In this document: piece by piece, positions 52,364 to 62,077 of the stretch
How positions within the stretch are numbered: position 1 is the first letter of the stretch
Layout: each line of letters begins with the position of its first letter
NCBI RefSeq assembly: GCF_014526325.1
Contig: NZ_JACNMJ010000001.1
Location: 186,001-250,000 of the forward strand
Length of the DNA stretch: 64,000 nucleotides
Direction: 5' to 3'
Origin: Psychroserpens algicola
GTDB taxonomy: Bacteria; Bacteroidota; Bacteroidia; Flavobacteriales; Flavobacteriaceae
Position numbers and translations under genes: made by a program
Notes under the pieces: model-generated
Told to the model about the DNA's origin: nothing
The model's database searches: none
The model's input: the letters and a program-made list of their open reading frames with translations, nothing else

Positions 52364-53925
52364 TAGGAACTACAAGATAACATCGAACAACCTACCTTAT
52401 GTTTTGCCCAATCTGGTCGTTTAGCAAACCACTTCTCATATTCAGGTTGTTCGGCATAAGGTTGTTTTAAAAGCTGAAACAGCTCATCAATGCGTTTGTA
52501 ATCTCCTTTATTGGCATCGTCTATGGCTAATTGCGCCATGTAATTTCGGAGCACATATTTAGGATTGGTTGCATTCATATTGACTTTCCGTTCTTCATCT
52601 GACAGCAGCTCATTTTCTAATCTCGAGTCATAGGCCTTAAACCAATCGCGCCATTGTTGCGCTACATTATCTGCAATATCATTAGGTATATAAAAGGCGT
52701 CTTTTACAATATCTAAACCTTTTGCGCCATCTCCTTTTTTGAAGTTGCTCAAATTTCTGAAGAACAAAGTCATATCCGTTTCCGTTAACAACAAGGCATC
52801 TTCTAAATCCTGAATCAACATAGAATCTTGGTCGTCATTTTGTGCTAAACCTAATTTGGAACGCATCATTTCCAGAGATTTTTTTTCAAAATCGTCTTTA
52901 TAAGTCTCCAATATATCTTCTAAAGGCTCAGTATCTTCTATGAGCGGATATAAGGCATTGGCGAGTTGATACAAATTCCAGAGCCCTATATTAGGCTGAT
53001 TCCCATAACGGTAGCGCTTATGCTGGCTATCTGTAGTATTTGGCGTCCACCCAAAATCAAAACCTTCCAGCCATCCATAAGGTCCATAGTCAATAGTTAA
53101 TCCGAGAATAGACATATTATCAGTATTCATCACACCATGAACAAAGCCAACACGTTGCCAGTGGATAATCATTTCTAACGTACGTTGAGACACTTCAGCA
53201 AAAAACTGAATATAAGTTGCTTTTGAGGGTAATCCTAAATGTGGGAAGTGATGCTTAACGGTGTAATCAACTAACGTCTTTAAGGTCTTATGATCTTGTC
53301 TCGCGGCGAAAATTTCAAAACTTCCAAAGCGTAAAAAGGAAGGTGCAACACGGGTTACAATAGCTCCTTTTTCATATGCTGCATTACCATCATACATCAT
53401 ATCTCTCAAAACGTCATCTCCCGTCAAAGCCAGAGATAATGCTCTTGTTGTTGGTACTCCCAGATAAAACATAGCTTCACTGCATAAATACTCCCGAATG
53501 GATGAACGCAACACCGCTAATCCATCGGCTGTTCTGGAGTAAGGTGTTTCACCAGCACCTTTAAGTTGTACTGCCCAATGTTTATTGTCATGTTCAACTT
53601 CAAACAAATTGATAGCTCTTCCATCACCTAATTGGCCTGCCCAATTTCCAAATTGATGACCTCCATAACACATCGCATAAGGTCTTGTATTCTCTAAAAC
53701 TTGTTGTCCTGAAAAAACATTTAAAAAGGCTTTAGTGGAAATATCAGCCTCTGTAATTCCCAAGTTCTTAGCCATATCTCTCGACACATGGAGTATTTCA
53801 GGCTGACTCGGTGACTTAGGAATAACGTATGAAAAGCAAGCCGACTTAACTTGGCGTCTGGAGTTCTCTAAAACAGGATCTGCAGGCAGGTTTTGAGTAA
53901 AAGATTTTTTTGTGTTTAGTTGCAT
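52363..53925 (-). CDS. selO: Protein adenylyltransferase SelO (YdiU/UPF0061)
   Basis: 520 aa. SelO features: GGHQFGNWAGQLGDGRAINL, LKGAGETPYSRTADGLAVLRSSIREYLCSEAM, GVPTTRALSLALTGD, HGVMNTDNMSILGLTIDYGPYGWLEGFD and the C-terminal end CSMLSCSS, where Cys stands at the position that is Sec in some animals. It transfers AMP from ATP to proteins in a redox-dependent way. First gene of the thiol/redox operon; the 137 bp upstream (53926-54062) hold no clear promoter match. Confidence 0.9.
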   Translation of the reverse strand: MQLNTKKSFTQNLPADPVLENSRRQVKSACFSYVIPKSPSQPEILHVSRDMAKNLGITEADISTKAFLNVFSGQQVLENTRPYAMCYGGHQFGNWAGQLGDGRAINLFEVEHDNKHWAVQLKGAGETPYSRTADGLAVLRSSIREYLCSEAMFYLGVPTTRALSLALTGDDVLRDMMYDGNAAYEKGAIVTRVAPSFLRFGSFEIFAARQDHKTLKTLVDYTVKHHFPHLGLPSKATYIQFFAEVSQRTLEMIIHWQRVGFVHGVMNTDNMSILGLTIDYGPYGWLEGFDFGWTPNTTDSQHKRYRYGNQPNIGLWNLYQLANALYPLIEDTEPLEDILETYKDDFEKKSLEMMRSKLGLAQNDDQDSMLIQDLEDALLLTETDMTLFFRNLSNFKKGDGAKGLDIVKDAFYIPNDIADNVAQQWRDWFKAYDSRLENELLSDEERKVNMNATNPKYVLRNYMAQLAIDDANKGDYKRIDELFQLLKQPYAEQPEYEKWFAKRPDWAKHKVGCSMLSCSS

Positions 53926-54062
53926 TTTATTGCTTTAATCGATAAGATTAATATTTTTAGTCATAAAGACATAATTTACGAATTATTTTGTCGTTTTTGC
54001 TGATTGGAAATTACATATTATGTTAATTCTTAATTTCGTAATTTTACTTTAATCTATAATTG

Positions 54063-55343
54063 ATGTTTATGGCTACTGACCTTATTAAAAAGACTGAAGA
54101 ATTTGTATTTGATTTATTAAAAAAAGAATTAGATCCTATATTTCTTTATCACAATTTCAAACACACCGAACGTGTTTTAAAAAGCACTCGAGAGATTATC
54201 GAAAATACAGATGTCACTAAAGACGAGGCGCAAATTCTTGAAATAGCAGCTTTATTACATGATACGGGCTATACACAAGGCGCAGAAAATCACGAAGAAA
54301 AGGGGGTTAAAATTGCTACAGATTTTTTAACTAAGCATGATGCAGACCAAACCTTAATTGATGCTGTAAACACCTGTATCATGGAAACTAAATTTAAGGA
54401 GGTCCCAAACACAAAACTTGGCAAAATCATAAGAGATGCTGATGCGTCCCATTTTGGAAAAAAGTATTTTGAAGAAGCGAGTGAGTTTCTAAGAAAAGAA
54501 CTCGAATTAAGAGGTGTTGCTACGTATTCGCCAACAGAATGGCGTAACGAAAACATCAAAGTACTTGCTAAAAAACATCAATATTATACAGATTATGCTT
54601 TAAAAAACTGGCAATCCAGGAAAGATAAAAATCTTGCCAATTTAATGAAAGCCAAGAAAAAGCAAAAAGCAAAATTTAAAAAAGAGGAAATAAAAGCTAA
54701 ATACAAAGCACAATACAAAAATGAAAGTCCGGAACGTGGTGTCCAAACATTTTACAGAGTTGCATTAAGAAACCATATCAAACTCAGTGATATTGCCGAT
54801 ACCAAAGCCAATATTTTACTGTCGGTTAATGCCATTATCATTTCAGTAGTTTTAGCTAATTTGATTTCTAAATTAGACACCAATCCATATCTAACCTGGC
54901 CAACAGTAATCTTTACTTTATTTAGTGTAATCTCAATGGTGATGTCTATTATCGCTACTCGACCAAATGTAACCAGTGGACAATTCACAAAAGAAGATGT
55001 AAAAAACCAAAAAGTGAACTTGAGTTTCTTCGGTAATTTTCATAAAATGGAACTTGAAGATTTTGAGTGGGCTATACGAGAATTGGTAAACGATAAGGAT
55101 TACATCTACAAAGCTTTAACCAAAGATTTATATTTTCTAGGCAAAGTTTTAGAACGTAAATATCGATTATTACGTATCACCTATACGGTCTTCATGGTTG
55201 GGATTATTGTGTCACTAATTGCCTTTGGTATTGCTGTAAAAAATAACCCTGGAATTGATATCCAAGAAGTATTGGATCCTGAAAATCAAAGTCAACTTTT
55301 AAAGCCTGAACTAGATGACAAAGATCTATATGTTGTCAATTAG
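54063..55343 (+). CDS. HD phosphohydrolase domain fused to Pycsar-type transmembrane effector (PycTM-like)
   Basis: 426 aa from ATG 54063; TTG 54060 and ATG 54069 are alternatives. Residues 1-200: HD domain with HNFKHTERV (His), ALLHDTGY (HD) and IIRDADASHF. Then a very basic stretch (KKKQKAKFKKEEIKAK). Residues about 240-300: the PycTM signature LSDIADTKANILLSVNAIIISVVL with two membrane segments, and a final segment at about 380-400 (VFMVGIIVSLIAFGIAV). PycTM domains respond to cCMP/cUMP in defence; the HD-fused version is widespread in this group. No uridylate or cytidylate cyclase gene is adjacent. Tail-to-tail overlap of 4 bp with the GAF gene. Confidence 0.8.
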   Translation: MFMATDLIKKTEEFVFDLLKKELDPIFLYHNFKHTERVLKSTREIIENTDVTKDEAQILEIAALLHDTGYTQGAENHEEKGVKIATDFLTKHDADQTLIDAVNTCIMETKFKEVPNTKLGKIIRDADASHFGKKYFEEASEFLRKELELRGVATYSPTEWRNENIKVLAKKHQYYTDYALKNWQSRKDKNLANLMKAKKKQKAKFKKEEIKAKYKAQYKNESPERGVQTFYRVALRNHIKLSDIADTKANILLSVNAIIISVVLANLISKLDTNPYLTWPTVIFTLFSVISMVMSIIATRPNVTSGQFTKEDVKNQKVNLSFFGNFHKMELEDFEWAIRELVNDKDYIYKALTKDLYFLGKVLERKYRLLRITYTVFMVGIIVSLIAFGIAVKNNPGIDIQEVLDPENQSQLLKPELDDKDLYVVN

Positions 55344-57715
55344 GCTTTAATTTCTTTCATCAAGTCCTCGTAGGTATAAAATGATTTGTCATCTGGATCT
55401 TTATGATATAGTACGCTTACTCTGATCGCTTTTAAACCAGTTACTGCTTGTAAATCCTGAAGCTCTACGATTTCAACATCATCATCCAGATATTTTTTAG
55501 ACTGTAAAAATCTAATATATCTCATGTATTCTATTTCATCTTGCTTTTGAGAATAGACAATACTAATCTTCCCTTTTTGTGTAACTCGCTCTTTCGTACC
55601 TTTAATATAGGCTTTGTCTACACGTTTTTTTACAATTTCATATCTGGCGTTGTAAGTACCATCAACATCAAATTGCTTTTCATCCATTCTAAAACTAATC
55701 GATAAAGGCTGATTAAATACCAAGATCATCGAAGCAACATCAAGTTTGACAGGGAAATTTGACTGCATTAAATAGAATGAATTTTCCATTTCGCACATCA
55801 CCTGTAACTGCCATAATCTTAAATTATATAAATAAATGGGATTAAACGATTCTTCTTTGGTGATAGACTCTCCAATGTACATATTATGCTCAACACCATC
55901 GGTTTTAAAACGCTCAAAATAGTGCGGATACATCGCTTGGGCGTCGACTTGCTTTTTATCTAAAAGCGCAGCCATTTCTTTATTAACCAAAGCTATAGTA
56001 TCATCATAATCTTTTCGGTGTTTATATAATACATCTACTTTTTCATCGATACTTTTAAAATAAGTATAGACCTCATCTTTTAAAGACGGAATCACTTTTA
56101 AATGCTCAAATAACGGGTCAATATCTTGTTTAATAAACGATGAAATTTGTTGTTCACTATCGACTTGAAAATGTTCATCTAAGCCTTCAAGATATTCATT
56201 TATCTGATATAAAAACTGTTCGTATATTGGTAACTTTTCCAATTCAAAAGCATTTAATATGATAGACTTTATCATATTTAGCTGAATTTGTAAATCCTTT
56301 TGAGTTGCCGAATTTCTGGCTTCAGAAGATCCTTTTATATCAATTTGACCGTAAAGCGGATAAATATTTTCGAACGCAATTTTATTAAAATTAGGTTCAT
56401 TACCGTTCATTTCATCTTTAATAAATTGTCGCGCTTCTTTTTCAAAACGCCAGTTGACACTCGGATGAATTGATGTACACTCTTGTTGAATAATAGCTTC
56501 AATTAAGTTTTGCTCTTGGTTTTTAGAACGTTCAACAGCCGTGACGATAAACGGCATTACATCCACCAATTTATTAGCATTGATACTGTTTAAAACCTTA
56601 GGTTGTTCTGAAACAATTTCTAGAATACCCATGAGACCTTCATCATTAGCTATAGGAGCTAAGATTGCACTTTGTATGTTCTGGTCTTTGAGTGATTTAT
56701 ATTGTGGTGCTTTACCTTTAGAAAGGTCGTAAAACTTATTAACATCAGAAATGGTATAAAACTTCTTTTCTTTGAGTAAGGTATTATAGGACATTTCACA
56801 AAGTGCGCCACAACATGATTTAGACTCAGAATCATTCAATAAAAAGCTATTCATTCCGACGCCATATACACGCTCAAAACTATCTTCTTCTTTATTATAA
56901 ATAGAAAATCCTACTTTGATATCTTCAAGGCCTAGGAGTGATTGGAAAATTTTATGAAAATCTTTCATAAACCCTTCATCTTTCCGTTTTTCCTCACCAA
57001 TTAAACTCGACTTGATATTTGAAATAGCCTGATCTGCAGTGACATTAAAAATATTAGAAATTACAAACCCTTTAAACGTATAACTGTTTGGTGGAAATTT
57101 CTCTTTCCATAAGGCCATGTTTTCATAATTATCTAATAATTCATCAACATCTTCCTGCGTGATCTTTGGTGCATTTTCAGAAGGTACAATTTCAGTAAAA
57201 TCGGCATTATATAGGATTTTATAAAATTGAATAATCCCATTTTTATCAGGGATTTCATAATAAAACGGACGTTTAAAATTAATGGTATAACCGTAACAAA
57301 AATCTAAGATAATGGTACATGCAATGATATATGTATCATCCTTTGGCATGTTTTTTATTTGCAATTCAAAATCTTCTCCAGCAGTTTCAATTATAGATTT
57401 AAAACGCTCAGATGAATTAAAAATGAGATTATGAAACGGTACAGAAGCCGTTTTAATTTCATTTTTTGTGAGCACAGGACTAAATGAATCCTGAAGTATG
57501 GTACTGATTTCTTTTTCTCGTTCTTTTAAAATAGATACATCACTAAACCCTTCGCGAAGAATAGGGTAAGCATCAGCAGTTTTAATTACACGACGTGCCT
57601 TTGCAGCAATAAACTCATCGTCACTTTGAGAAAGCTCCTCATAGTGTTTTAAGAGTTTATCGAAACTCACTTTTAAACTAAAAGGAGATTCAATATTTTC
57701 ATTAATATCAGTCAT
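55340..57715 (-). CDS. GAF domain protein
   Basis: 791 aa from ATG 57715. A start at 57733 is unlikely because an exact -7 element (57735-57742) lies one base upstream of it, which would put the transcript start inside that codon region. Cytosolic. A GAF domain is recognisable at about 240-410 (LGLEDIKVGFSIYNKEEDSFERVYGV, KDQNIQSAILAPIANDEGLMGILEIVSEQP), flanked by long helical regions with coiled-coil-like segments. No output enzyme seen. It ends tail-to-tail with the HD-PycTM gene, overlapping 4 bp. A signal sensor is likely; ligand unknown. Confidence 0.75.
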   Translation of the reverse strand: MTDINENIESPFSLKVSFDKLLKHYEELSQSDDEFIAAKARRVIKTADAYPILREGFSDVSILKEREKEISTILQDSFSPVLTKNEIKTASVPFHNLIFNSSERFKSIIETAGEDFELQIKNMPKDDTYIIACTIILDFCYGYTINFKRPFYYEIPDKNGIIQFYKILYNADFTEIVPSENAPKITQEDVDELLDNYENMALWKEKFPPNSYTFKGFVISNIFNVTADQAISNIKSSLIGEEKRKDEGFMKDFHKIFQSLLGLEDIKVGFSIYNKEEDSFERVYGVGMNSFLLNDSESKSCCGALCEMSYNTLLKEKKFYTISDVNKFYDLSKGKAPQYKSLKDQNIQSAILAPIANDEGLMGILEIVSEQPKVLNSINANKLVDVMPFIVTAVERSKNQEQNLIEAIIQQECTSIHPSVNWRFEKEARQFIKDEMNGNEPNFNKIAFENIYPLYGQIDIKGSSEARNSATQKDLQIQLNMIKSIILNAFELEKLPIYEQFLYQINEYLEGLDEHFQVDSEQQISSFIKQDIDPLFEHLKVIPSLKDEVYTYFKSIDEKVDVLYKHRKDYDDTIALVNKEMAALLDKKQVDAQAMYPHYFERFKTDGVEHNMYIGESITKEESFNPIYLYNLRLWQLQVMCEMENSFYLMQSNFPVKLDVASMILVFNQPLSISFRMDEKQFDVDGTYNARYEIVKKRVDKAYIKGTKERVTQKGKISIVYSQKQDEIEYMRYIRFLQSKKYLDDDVEIVELQDLQAVTGLKAIRVSVLYHKDPDDKSFYTYEDLMKEIKA

Positions 57716-57734
57716 TGTAACACTTAGTAACATG

Positions 57735-57742
57735 CAAAGTTA
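57735..57742 (-). promoter_or_regulatory. -7 element of the GAF gene
   Basis: TAACTTTG on the minus strand, exact TAnnTTTG; the ATG at 57715 is 20 bp beyond. Supports the shorter start of the GAF protein. Confidence 0.45.
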
Positions 57743-57767
57743 CGAATTAAAAGATTAGTCGTTTAAA

Positions 57768-57804
57768 GTAAGACTATCTTACAGACATAATGTTACAATT
57801 GTAA
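57768..57804. repeat. Two small dyads between the surface gene and the GAF gene
   Basis: GTAAGA-CTA-TCTTAC (57768-57782) and the perfect 12-bp palindrome TTACAATTGTAA (57793-57804). Possible weak terminator of the (-) surface-protein gene and/or operator for the GAF promoter. No T run. Confidence 0.4.
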
Positions 57805-57808
57805 TATG

Positions 57809-58285
57809 TTAAAAACCGATATGACCATAGGTCCAATTAGATCCATCACTAATAAACATTAGAGTTTTGGTGCGATCGCCTCCATCATTTCCAACATCGG
57901 CAGTCATGGTCACAGATTTTGAACTTACCCGACTATCTCCTGGAAAGAATTCCACACCATTTCCTGGTCCGGCTACAAATCCAAACGAATAAATCACAGC
58001 ATCTACAGCATTAGAGATATTACGTACAATATAAACTCTACCTGGAACCGTTGTGGCATCTGGTAATATAAATTCTACATTACCAGCTGTAGGTGTGAAA
58101 TTAAGATATATACCATCATCAATTACAGTTGCACTACCGCCAGGACCGCCATTATAATCAACAACTTTCAATGATAAATTCCCATTGATATCTAATGTAC
58201 TCCTAGGGTCTGTAGTACCTATTCCAACTTGAGAAAAGCTCATTCCTGAACATAATAAAATCACTAATACCACTATCCTATTCAT
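57809..58285 (-). CDS. Small exported surface protein with QVGIGTT N-terminus
   Basis: 158 aa with a signal peptide ending MSFS-Q; the mature start QVGIGTTDPRSTLDING matches the 500-aa protein at 38136. The rest is a compact beta fold with VEFILPDATTVPGRVYIVRN and a C-terminal SNWTYGHIGF. It follows the GH97 gene by 1 bp, in the starch operon, but no carbohydrate-binding motif is visible. A surface fibre-like or adhesin-like role is possible. Confidence 0.7.
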   Translation of the reverse strand: MNRIVVLVILLCSGMSFSQVGIGTTDPRSTLDINGNLSLKVVDYNGGPGGSATVIDDGIYLNFTPTAGNVEFILPDATTVPGRVYIVRNISNAVDAVIYSFGFVAGPGNGVEFFPGDSRVSSKSVTMTADVGNDGGDRTKTLMFISDGSNWTYGHIGF

Positions 58286-58286
58286 C

Positions 58287-60404
58287 CTATTCCTTTTTAA
58301 TTATACTTATAGCACAACCGCCACCTTCAGCAAGAACTAATGTTAATTTGGAGCTATTATTAACTGTCTTTTTTTCTATATCTATGGCCAAAGGATTGTT
58401 ATTCCAATGGGCATCTTTTCCATCTCTATAAATGGTTGCTTCATACTCTTGATTGGCATCCAAAAAATTTAAATCTATTTCAAATGTTCTGGCATGTTCA
58501 TCAGTAATACTTCCTAAAAACCAGTTATTTGTTAGACGCTCTTTACGAGCAATAGTCACATAGTCGCCTACTTCACCATTTAAAACTTTGGTAGTCTGCC
58601 AATCGACTCCTACATCTTTAATAAATTGTAAAGGCTCGGGATTAGCTTCATAATGTTCTACCAGATCAGCAGCCATTTGTACAGGGCTATAAATCACAAC
58701 ATACAAAGCTAATTGCTGAGCTAATGTGGTATTAACCTGATTGTCTTTTTTATATTCGTCGAATTTGATATTGAAAATTCCAGGTGTAAAATCGATTGGT
58801 CCAGCTAACATTCGTGTAAAAGCAACGATTGGCAGATGCTCTGGAGGATTGCCACCATCTTCAGCCCAAGCATTAAATTCTTGTCCGCGTAAACCTTCTC
58901 TAGATATAATATTTGGATATGTTCTGCGTAACCCAGTCGCTTTAATAGGTTCATGTGCATTGACTGCCACCTGATAGTTTGCCGCTTTAATCGCCGCATT
59001 ATTATATTGATTCACCATATATTGTCCATGATGGTATTCGCCTTTAGGCAAAATTTTTCCAACATAGCCTGATTTCACAGCATGCATGCCGTATTTCTGC
59101 ATGAGAGCATAAGCTGTGTCTTGTTGTTGTTCGTAGGTTTCGGTTGCGGCAGAAGTTTCATGATGCATAATAATATCTACACCTTTCTCTTTTCCATAGC
59201 GTACAACCTCATCAATATCATAATCAGGATACGTAGTCACAAAATCGAAGACACCTTCGCGATCTTCAAAACCAATCCATCGTTCCCAGCCTGTATTCCA
59301 GCCTTCTACTAAAACTCCACCGATGTTATTTTCAGCTGAAAAATCAATAAAGCGTTTTACATTTTCGGTCGTTGCGCCATGTCTGCCATGTGCTTTACCA
59401 GTGTCTTTCCATTGGCCATCGACCATTTCCATACCGTAATCCCAAGATGATTTTCCAAGATGCATTTCCCACCAAACCCCTGTATATTTCATCGGTTTAA
59501 ACCATGACACATCTCCTAGTTTATTAGGCGCATTCAAATTAACGATTAACTTCGATTCAATTAAATCTGGTGCGTTATCTGTAATTTGAATTGTTCGCCA
59601 TGGCGTATGAAAGGGCAAGCTGCGTTTGACTTTAAAATCTGTGTTTTCTGAACCCACTAAGTGACTTTCAAGATTGAGATTTTTAGTGTCTACTTTTAAG
59701 GTCATCCCAGAATAGTCCACTAATGCAGCTTCATGAAAACTTAAATGCAGCCCATCTTCACCAACCATTGTGACAGGTGTATTTACTGCATTTTCGGGAA
59801 TATACGTTTGTGCTAAATTCACATGACCAACATATTTTAAAGCATCGATTTCTGAAAGTTTTGTCGTGCTATATAAATGCTCATAAATATCCCAATCACC
59901 AGGAATCCAGAAGGTATTGTAATCTTGAGTCAGGTTAAACTGTGTATGTTCTTCGGTAATTTCAACCTCACTTAAACGGGCTTGTTTAGGGAATTCATAA
60001 CGTAAGCCTACACCATCATCGTAAACTCTGAATATGATATTAAGAAAACGTTCAGGAGTCACCTTTTCTTGAAGCATCACCCTAAGTTCTCTGTAATTGT
60101 TCTCAACAGTTTCTTGTTCGCCCCAAGGCATTTCCCAACTTTCAATATGGGTTTCTGTCTCGGATTTTTTAATGATAAAGTGTTTATCAAATGCAGGTGC
60201 ATTTTTAAATTCAAATCCCAAATAGGAGGTATCTATCACCACTTTATTATTTCGAGTCACCAGATAGTAAGGTTTACCGTCTTCGGAAAGATTAAAATTA
60301 AGTTTTAACAATCCGTTAGATGACACAGCTTCAAAAACCCGATCTTCGGATGAGTTACAACTCCATAAACTAAAGGCTAATACGACTAATACGAGGACTC
60401 TCAT
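58287..60404 (-). CDS. GH97 glycoside hydrolase (SusB-type alpha-glucosidase), lipoprotein
   Basis: 705 aa lipoprotein (LWSC, Cys16). N-terminal beta-sandwich, central TIM barrel and C-terminal beta domain, as in GH97. Acidic residues sit in VLVEGWNTGWERW, IIMHHETSAA, NAHEPIKATG and ISREGLRGQEFNAW, where the calcium and catalytic glutamates of SusB are found. It releases glucose from malto-oligosaccharides in the periplasm or at the outer membrane. Third gene of the (-) strand starch operon, 7 bp after the GH13 gene. Confidence 0.88.
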   Translation of the reverse strand: MRVLVLVVLAFSLWSCNSSEDRVFEAVSSNGLLKLNFNLSEDGKPYYLVTRNNKVVIDTSYLGFEFKNAPAFDKHFIIKKSETETHIESWEMPWGEQETVENNYRELRVMLQEKVTPERFLNIIFRVYDDGVGLRYEFPKQARLSEVEITEEHTQFNLTQDYNTFWIPGDWDIYEHLYSTTKLSEIDALKYVGHVNLAQTYIPENAVNTPVTMVGEDGLHLSFHEAALVDYSGMTLKVDTKNLNLESHLVGSENTDFKVKRSLPFHTPWRTIQITDNAPDLIESKLIVNLNAPNKLGDVSWFKPMKYTGVWWEMHLGKSSWDYGMEMVDGQWKDTGKAHGRHGATTENVKRFIDFSAENNIGGVLVEGWNTGWERWIGFEDREGVFDFVTTYPDYDIDEVVRYGKEKGVDIIMHHETSAATETYEQQQDTAYALMQKYGMHAVKSGYVGKILPKGEYHHGQYMVNQYNNAAIKAANYQVAVNAHEPIKATGLRRTYPNIISREGLRGQEFNAWAEDGGNPPEHLPIVAFTRMLAGPIDFTPGIFNIKFDEYKKDNQVNTTLAQQLALYVVIYSPVQMAADLVEHYEANPEPLQFIKDVGVDWQTTKVLNGEVGDYVTIARKERLTNNWFLGSITDEHARTFEIDLNFLDANQEYEATIYRDGKDAHWNNNPLAIDIEKKTVNNSSKLTLVLAEGGGCAISIIKKE

Positions 60405-60411
60405 AGGTATA

Positions 60412-62076
60412 TTATTTTTGTTCTAAAAGCACGATATCAAATTCGGAATCAATAGTTACTTTTCCGTCTTTAACAGTAACATTCTGGTTTGAATAGGCAT
60501 CGTGTAACACCAGACCATCTTTGAAAATTTTGGCAACCTCAAGTGTTTTTTCTCCAGACTGTAAATCTAAACCAACAACCACGACATCTTTAAAATTTCC
60601 ATCAGAAAAACGTCTAGAAAATGTATACGGTTGTTGTGAGATCATTTGATGCTTTCCTGCTCCTATTGCCGGGTGATTCGCTCTAAATTGTCCGAGTTTT
60701 TTCCAATGCGCTAAAACCAATGTCGTTTTCTCTTTATTTTTAAGCGCATCCCAATTCATTTTGGAACGCAAATTCGCATCTCCAACGGCACTATCTACTA
60801 CTAAAATTCGAGCCGATTCATCACCATAATACACCTGAGATGTTCCCGGACCTAATAACAATTTGGTTCCGGTTTCAAAAGGCTTATCTCTTAGCGGGTC
60901 AAAAGGTTGTCCGTCATCATGCGAACTTAAATAGTTAAGTATTCCAAAGCCTTTCAATTGGTGATGTAAAATACTGTCGTACTTTGAAAACATTGCTTCA
61001 ACTTCCATTTGCTTGACATTCCATTTGTATTCAAAATTGATTTGACTTGTAAATTTATCATCGTAATAATTCACTTCTTTATCTCCAAAATTGAAAAGTT
61101 TTCCGCTACTAATTCCGTAGTTATACACTTCACCAACCAGATAAAAATTGTTATCGTCTAAAACCTTATCAGGATGGTTCTTTTTATATTCTGAAAACGC
61201 ATAATCACATTCGGTTTTGAATTCTTCCCAAACAAATTCTTCGGTGTGCTTAACTGTATCACATCTGTAGCCATCTATACCGAATTCTGTGATATAATCG
61301 GTTAACCATTTCATGATATAAAAGCGTGGTGCTCTTGGGTGACCAGTACGTTCAAAAAAGGCATCCAACTCTGCAACTTCTTGTTCATAGCGTCCTTCGG
61401 TTTTCCACTTTTCAACGAGTTGTGGCGGTAACTCTACGGCTTCGTTACTTTCGGTTTTAATATCTGGTAAATTCTTTACCAGTGTACAAGTAATGGTGTT
61501 TTCGTAATTATTATATTGGCATTGAGGCTCTGTTCGTACCCAATCGCTAGGCCATACAGGGTCTTTATCGGTTACTGGTCCTGTATGGTTAATTACAGCA
61601 TCCAATACCACTCGAATTCCTTTAGAATGTGCCGCTTCTACCAACTGTTTTAAATCTTCTTTTGTACCATAATTGGGATCGATAGCGGTCCAATCTTTAG
61701 CCCAATAGCCGTGAAACCCATAGGTGACTCCTGTGCCTTCATCGGTTCCACCATGGATTTGCTCTACAATTGGTGTCATCCAAATTGCATTAATTCCCAG
61801 GTCTGTAAAGTAACCCTCTTCAATTTTTTGAGTGATTCCTTTTAAATCACCACCTTCAAAACCACGAAGTTTTCCTGTTTTTTTAGTTCTGTCAAAATTA
61901 ATATCATTAGAAGGGTCACCATTATTAAAACGATCGGTTAGCAAAAAGTATAGATTTGCAGCTTCCCAGACGAAAGGTGTTTCTGGAGTTTCAATAGGAT
62001 GATCAGCTTTGCTGACTTTAGTTTGACAACTAAAGCATACTGCAATTATTAGAATTAAAACGAAACTTCTTTTCAT
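60412..62076 (-). CDS. GH13 alpha-amylase family lipoprotein
   Basis: 554 aa lipoprotein (FSC, Cys17). GH13 regions: VVLDAVINHTGP (I), GIDGYRCDTVKH with the nucleophile Asp (II), FYLVGEVYNYG with the acid/base Glu (III) and LSSHDDGQPF (IV). An insertion at about residues 195-255 with CQYNNYENTITC, two Cys that may form a disulfide. Cuts alpha-1,4 glucans. Starts 1 bp after the upstream GH13 gene's stop. Confidence 0.9.
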   Translation of the reverse strand: MKRSFVLILIIAVCFSCQTKVSKADHPIETPETPFVWEAANLYFLLTDRFNNGDPSNDINFDRTKKTGKLRGFEGGDLKGITQKIEEGYFTDLGINAIWMTPIVEQIHGGTDEGTGVTYGFHGYWAKDWTAIDPNYGTKEDLKQLVEAAHSKGIRVVLDAVINHTGPVTDKDPVWPSDWVRTEPQCQYNNYENTITCTLVKNLPDIKTESNEAVELPPQLVEKWKTEGRYEQEVAELDAFFERTGHPRAPRFYIMKWLTDYITEFGIDGYRCDTVKHTEEFVWEEFKTECDYAFSEYKKNHPDKVLDDNNFYLVGEVYNYGISSGKLFNFGDKEVNYYDDKFTSQINFEYKWNVKQMEVEAMFSKYDSILHHQLKGFGILNYLSSHDDGQPFDPLRDKPFETGTKLLLGPGTSQVYYGDESARILVVDSAVGDANLRSKMNWDALKNKEKTTLVLAHWKKLGQFRANHPAIGAGKHQMISQQPYTFSRRFSDGNFKDVVVVGLDLQSGEKTLEVAKIFKDGLVLHDAYSNQNVTVKDGKVTIDSEFDIVLLEQK

Positions 62077-62077
62077 G

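Noticed and set aside
52363-53925. Selenocysteine codon at the end of selO
   Set aside because: The position is a normal Cys codon (SCSS end) and the stop follows directly. No selenocysteine insertion is needed.
54063-55343. A classical Pycsar defence operon
   Set aside because: No cyclase gene adjoins the effector and no other defence or mobile genes are near. Only a distant cyclase-like gene is present, so it is kept as a low-confidence idea.
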